DNA from: Phycisphaerales bacterium UBA2402
Lineage (GTDB): Bacteria > Planctomycetota > Phycisphaerae > Phycisphaerales > UBA1924
Length of the DNA stretch: 8,456 nucleotides
NCBI GenBank assembly: GCA_002343715.1
Contig: DDSA01000011.1
Span: 1 to 8,456, forward strand
Direction of reading: 5' to 3'
Positions within the stretch are counted from its first letter, which is position 1. The number at the start of each line of letters is the position of its first letter. The notes beneath the pieces are model-generated. The model ran no database searches. It was not told where the DNA came from and was given only the letters and a program-made list of their open reading frames with translations. Below are positions 6,714 to 8,456 of this stretch, one piece after another. The translations under genes were made by a program, and so were the position numbers.

Positions 6714-6719
6714 AGTTTA
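6714..6719 (-). promoter_or_regulatory. Possible -10 element for the small Arg-rich gene
   Basis: On the minus strand this is TAAACT (4 of 6 matches to TATAAT), ending 6 nt before GTG 6707. That spacing would put the transcription start at the start codon. No -35 hexamer is recognisable. Confidence 0.3.
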
Positions 6720-6795
6720 TGATGATGAACGTCCGCTGGGGCGGCCCCGCCGGCGGCTTCCAACCCTACGATCGTTTGTCCACTCCATCCGCACC

Positions 6796-6815
6796 CTTGC
6801 CAGGGAGGGCAAGTC
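6796..6815 (+). promoter_or_regulatory. Ribosome-binding site of top6B embedded in an inverted repeat
   Basis: AGGGAGGG (6802-6809) is a strong Shine-Dalgarno site 6 nt before ATG 6816 and decides that start. It is overlapped by an inverted repeat: CTTGCC (6796-6801) pairs with GGCAAG (6808-6813), leaving AGGGAG (6802-6807) as a 6-nt loop. In mRNA this hairpin would end 2 nt before the start codon, presenting part of the site in the loop and locking part in the stem. As DNA it is an 18-bp dyad that could bind a repressor. Seen directly; any regulatory role is inferred. Confidence 0.5.
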
Positions 6816-8456
6816 ATGCCGCAGGCCGCCGTCGCGGAAGCACCTTCCGCCGTTCGCAGTTCATCCGCCATGAGCAAGAGCAAACCCCCCGCCCGCGCTA
6901 CCGCCGAGACCATGGCGGCGCGCCAACGGGACATCTCCGTCTCCGAGTTCTTCGCCAAGAACCGGCACCTGCTGGGCTTCGACAATCCGCGCAAGGCCCT
7001 GCTCACGACCGTGAAGGAAGCGGTTGACAACTCGCTCGACGCCTGCGAGGAGGCGGGCATCCTGCCCGACATCACGGTCGTGATCGAGGACCTGCAGCCC
7101 GACCGGGGGCGCGAGGTCAAGCAGTCTCGGTACCGCATCACGGTGGTGGACAACGGCCCGGGCATCGTCCGCAGGCAGGTGGAGCACATCTTCGGCCGCC
7201 TGCTCTACGGCAGCAAGTTCCACCGCCTGAAGATGTCGCGGGGTCAGCAGGGCATCGGCATCTCCGCCGCGGGCATGTACGGCCTCATCACCACCGGCAA
7301 GCCCATGTTCATCCAGACTCGCCCCAGCGCCAACCGGCCGGCGCACCACATCGAACTGGCGATGAACACCAAGACCAACCGGGCCGAGGTCACCACCGAC
7401 GAGGAGACGGAGGACTTTCCCCTCGCGCGCCTGCGCGACCTGACGCCGGGCACGCGCGAACTCTCGGCGAAGGGCGCGTTCCTGTCGGCCAGGGACTACC
7501 CCACCGGCACGAGCGTGAGCATCGAGTTGGAGGGTCGGTACCAGAAGGGACGGGGCAGCGTCGATGAGTTCCTCGAACTGACCGCCATCGCCAACCCCCA
7601 CGCCCGCATCACCTTCGTCCCCCCGTCGAAGGCGAGCGAAGAGGAAGAGGACATCCCCCTCCTGAAAGCGAAGGGCGCGCCGCCGGAACAGGGTGCGCCG
7701 GGGGCCTCGCCCGCGCCGCCGCCGCCCGTGGTCACGACCGAGACCGGCGGTGTGGTCGTCTATCCCCGCGCCGTGAGCGATCTGCCCCCTGAAACAAAGG
7801 AGATACAGCCCCACCCCAAGGGCATCGAACTGGGCACGCTCCTCCAGATGGTGAAGGACTACGAGGGTTCGGGCGAAGGCGGCACCTTGTACTCTTTCCT
7901 GCAGGACAGGTTCTGCCGCGTGAGCGCCGCGACCGCCAGCGCCTTCTGCGAGAAGATCGGCGTCACCAGCCGGACCCGCATCGTCAGCATCGAGCCGCCC
8001 CAGGTCGAGAAACTCTTCAAGGAGTTCCAGGAGGCGAAACTCGCGCCGCCGCCGACGGACTGCCTCGCGCCCATCGGCGTGCGGCAGATGCTCGCCGGTA
8101 TGCTCAAGGGCGTGCGGGCCGAGTTTTACGCCGCCAGCACGCGCGACCCGGCCGTGTACCGGGGCCGGCCTTTCCAGTTGGAAACGGCCATCGCCTTCGG
8201 GGGCGACCTGCCCGCCGATGAGCCGGCCCGCGTCATCCGCTTCGCCAACCGCGTGCCGCTGCTCTTCCAGCAGTCGGCCTGCTCCTCGTTCAAGGCCGTG
8301 GTCGAGACGGGGTGGCGGAACTACAACCTCCAGCAGCCGCGGGGCAGCCTGCCCGTCGGGCCGTTGATCATCATGATCCATATGGCCAGCGTCTGGGTGC
8401 CCTTCACCAGCGAGAGCAAGGAGGCCATCGCCGACTACGACGAGATCCGCAAGGAG
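6816..8456 (+). CDS. top6B: DNA topoisomerase VI subunit B (3'-truncated by window edge)
   Basis: ATPase subunit of the type IIB topoisomerase, which with the Spo11-like A subunit passes one duplex through a double-strand break. The frame runs open for 547 codons to the window end. Residues 1-38 are a variable leader. The Bergerat (GHKL) ATPase covers about 40-268: KEAVDNSLDA (Glu68 base, Asn72 Mg ligand), VDNGPGI (Asp112, Gly114, Gly116), FGRLLYGSKFH and SRGQQGIGISAAGMYG (Gly143-Gly148). Residues 271-315 are a low-complexity acidic then Pro/Ala linker. The H2TH domain follows (about 332-410, HPKGIELGTLLQM onward, ending near APPPTDCLAPIG). The transducer domain begins around 420 and includes YRGRPFQLE, FGGDLPADEP, RFANRVPLLFQQ and VPFTSESKEAIA, where Lys535 matches the ATP-contacting switch lysine of the family. 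ATG 6816 is chosen for its strong Shine-Dalgarno site; ATG 6870 and ATG 6912 are in frame but lack one. The end of the transducer and any C-terminal domain lie outside the window, and top6A is expected next. Confidence 0.96.
   Translation, partial: MPQAAVAEAPSAVRSSSAMSKSKPPARATAETMAARQRDISVSEFFAKNRHLLGFDNPRKALLTTVKEAVDNSLDACEEAGILPDITVVIEDLQPDRGREVKQSRYRITVVDNGPGIVRRQVEHIFGRLLYGSKFHRLKMSRGQQGIGISAAGMYGLITTGKPMFIQTRPSANRPAHHIELAMNTKTNRAEVTTDEETEDFPLARLRDLTPGTRELSAKGAFLSARDYPTGTSVSIELEGRYQKGRGSVDEFLELTAIANPHARITFVPPSKASEEEEDIPLLKAKGAPPEQGAPGASPAPPPPVVTTETGGVVVYPRAVSDLPPETKEIQPHPKGIELGTLLQMVKDYEGSGEGGTLYSFLQDRFCRVSAATASAFCEKIGVTSRTRIVSIEPPQVEKLFKEFQEAKLAPPPTDCLAPIGVRQMLAGMLKGVRAEFYAASTRDPAVYRGRPFQLETAIAFGGDLPADEPARVIRFANRVPLLFQQSACSSFKAVVETGWRNYNLQQPRGSLPVGPLIIMIHMASVWVPFTSESKEAIADYDEIRKE

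Noticed and set aside
6719..6731. ATGATGATG run upstream of top6B as a possible earlier start
   Set aside because: It opens a different frame from top6B, has no Shine-Dalgarno site, and its product has no recognisable domain.
6740..6765. GC-rich inverted-repeat-like sequence (GGGGCGGCCCCGCCGGCGG) in the top6B leader
   Set aside because: Only a 4-bp stem can be drawn cleanly; no T-run and no distinct position relative to either gene.
6861..8381. A 506-codon open frame antisense to top6B
   Set aside because: It mirrors the third-position GC bias of top6B, and its product is His/Arg/Ala/Gly-rich with no motif. The sense frame is unmistakably Top6B.

Overview
The window is a stretch of GC-rich bacterial chromosome with tightly packed genes. 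It encodes a BamA-type outer-membrane assembly protein and a lipoprotein with an outer-membrane sorting residue, so the host is a diderm bacterium. A topoisomerase VI B subunit and a Nif3 protein with eukaryote-like signature motifs, together with the GC content, make me favour Planctomycetota (perhaps a Phycisphaerae-like lineage). That placement is an inference; no rRNA or marker gene is present. Seven genes are supported with good confidence, plus one small protein of unknown function. The first and last genes are cut by the window edges.

Layout from left to right. Positions 1-2406 (+) hold the BamA/Omp85 protein: a Pro/Ala-rich linker, five POTRA repeats and a C-terminal barrel, with the N-terminus missing. 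A YbaY-like lipoprotein follows on the same strand (2471-2881). It meets, tail to tail, a minus-strand pair: a Nif3-family dinuclear-metal protein (3206-4348) followed by a BFD-type [2Fe-2S] protein (2891-3172). Diverging from nif3 is a PA0069-family radical SAM protein (4431-5537). Next on + is a four-helix membrane protein with a C-terminal IPT/TIG domain (5685-6518). It meets, tail to tail with only 3 nt between stop codons, a 61-residue Arg-rich protein on the minus strand (6522-6707). Diverging from that is topoisomerase VI subunit B (6816 to beyond the window end).

Functional themes: envelope biogenesis at the left; a metal/iron-sulfur pair (Nif3 plus BFD) and an Fe-S radical SAM enzyme in the middle; an unusual DNA topoisomerase at the right. 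No gene-free stretch exceeds 150 nt, and I see no RNA genes, CRISPR arrays, insertion sequences or phage genes. The nearest thing to an unusual system is topoisomerase VI, mostly an archaeal and plant enzyme, whose start region carries an inverted repeat that places the Shine-Dalgarno sequence in a hairpin. Three genes without a convincing Shine-Dalgarno sequence have a -10-like hexamer 5-6 nt before the start codon, which suggests leaderless transcripts. I found no clear evidence of a wholly novel multi-gene system.
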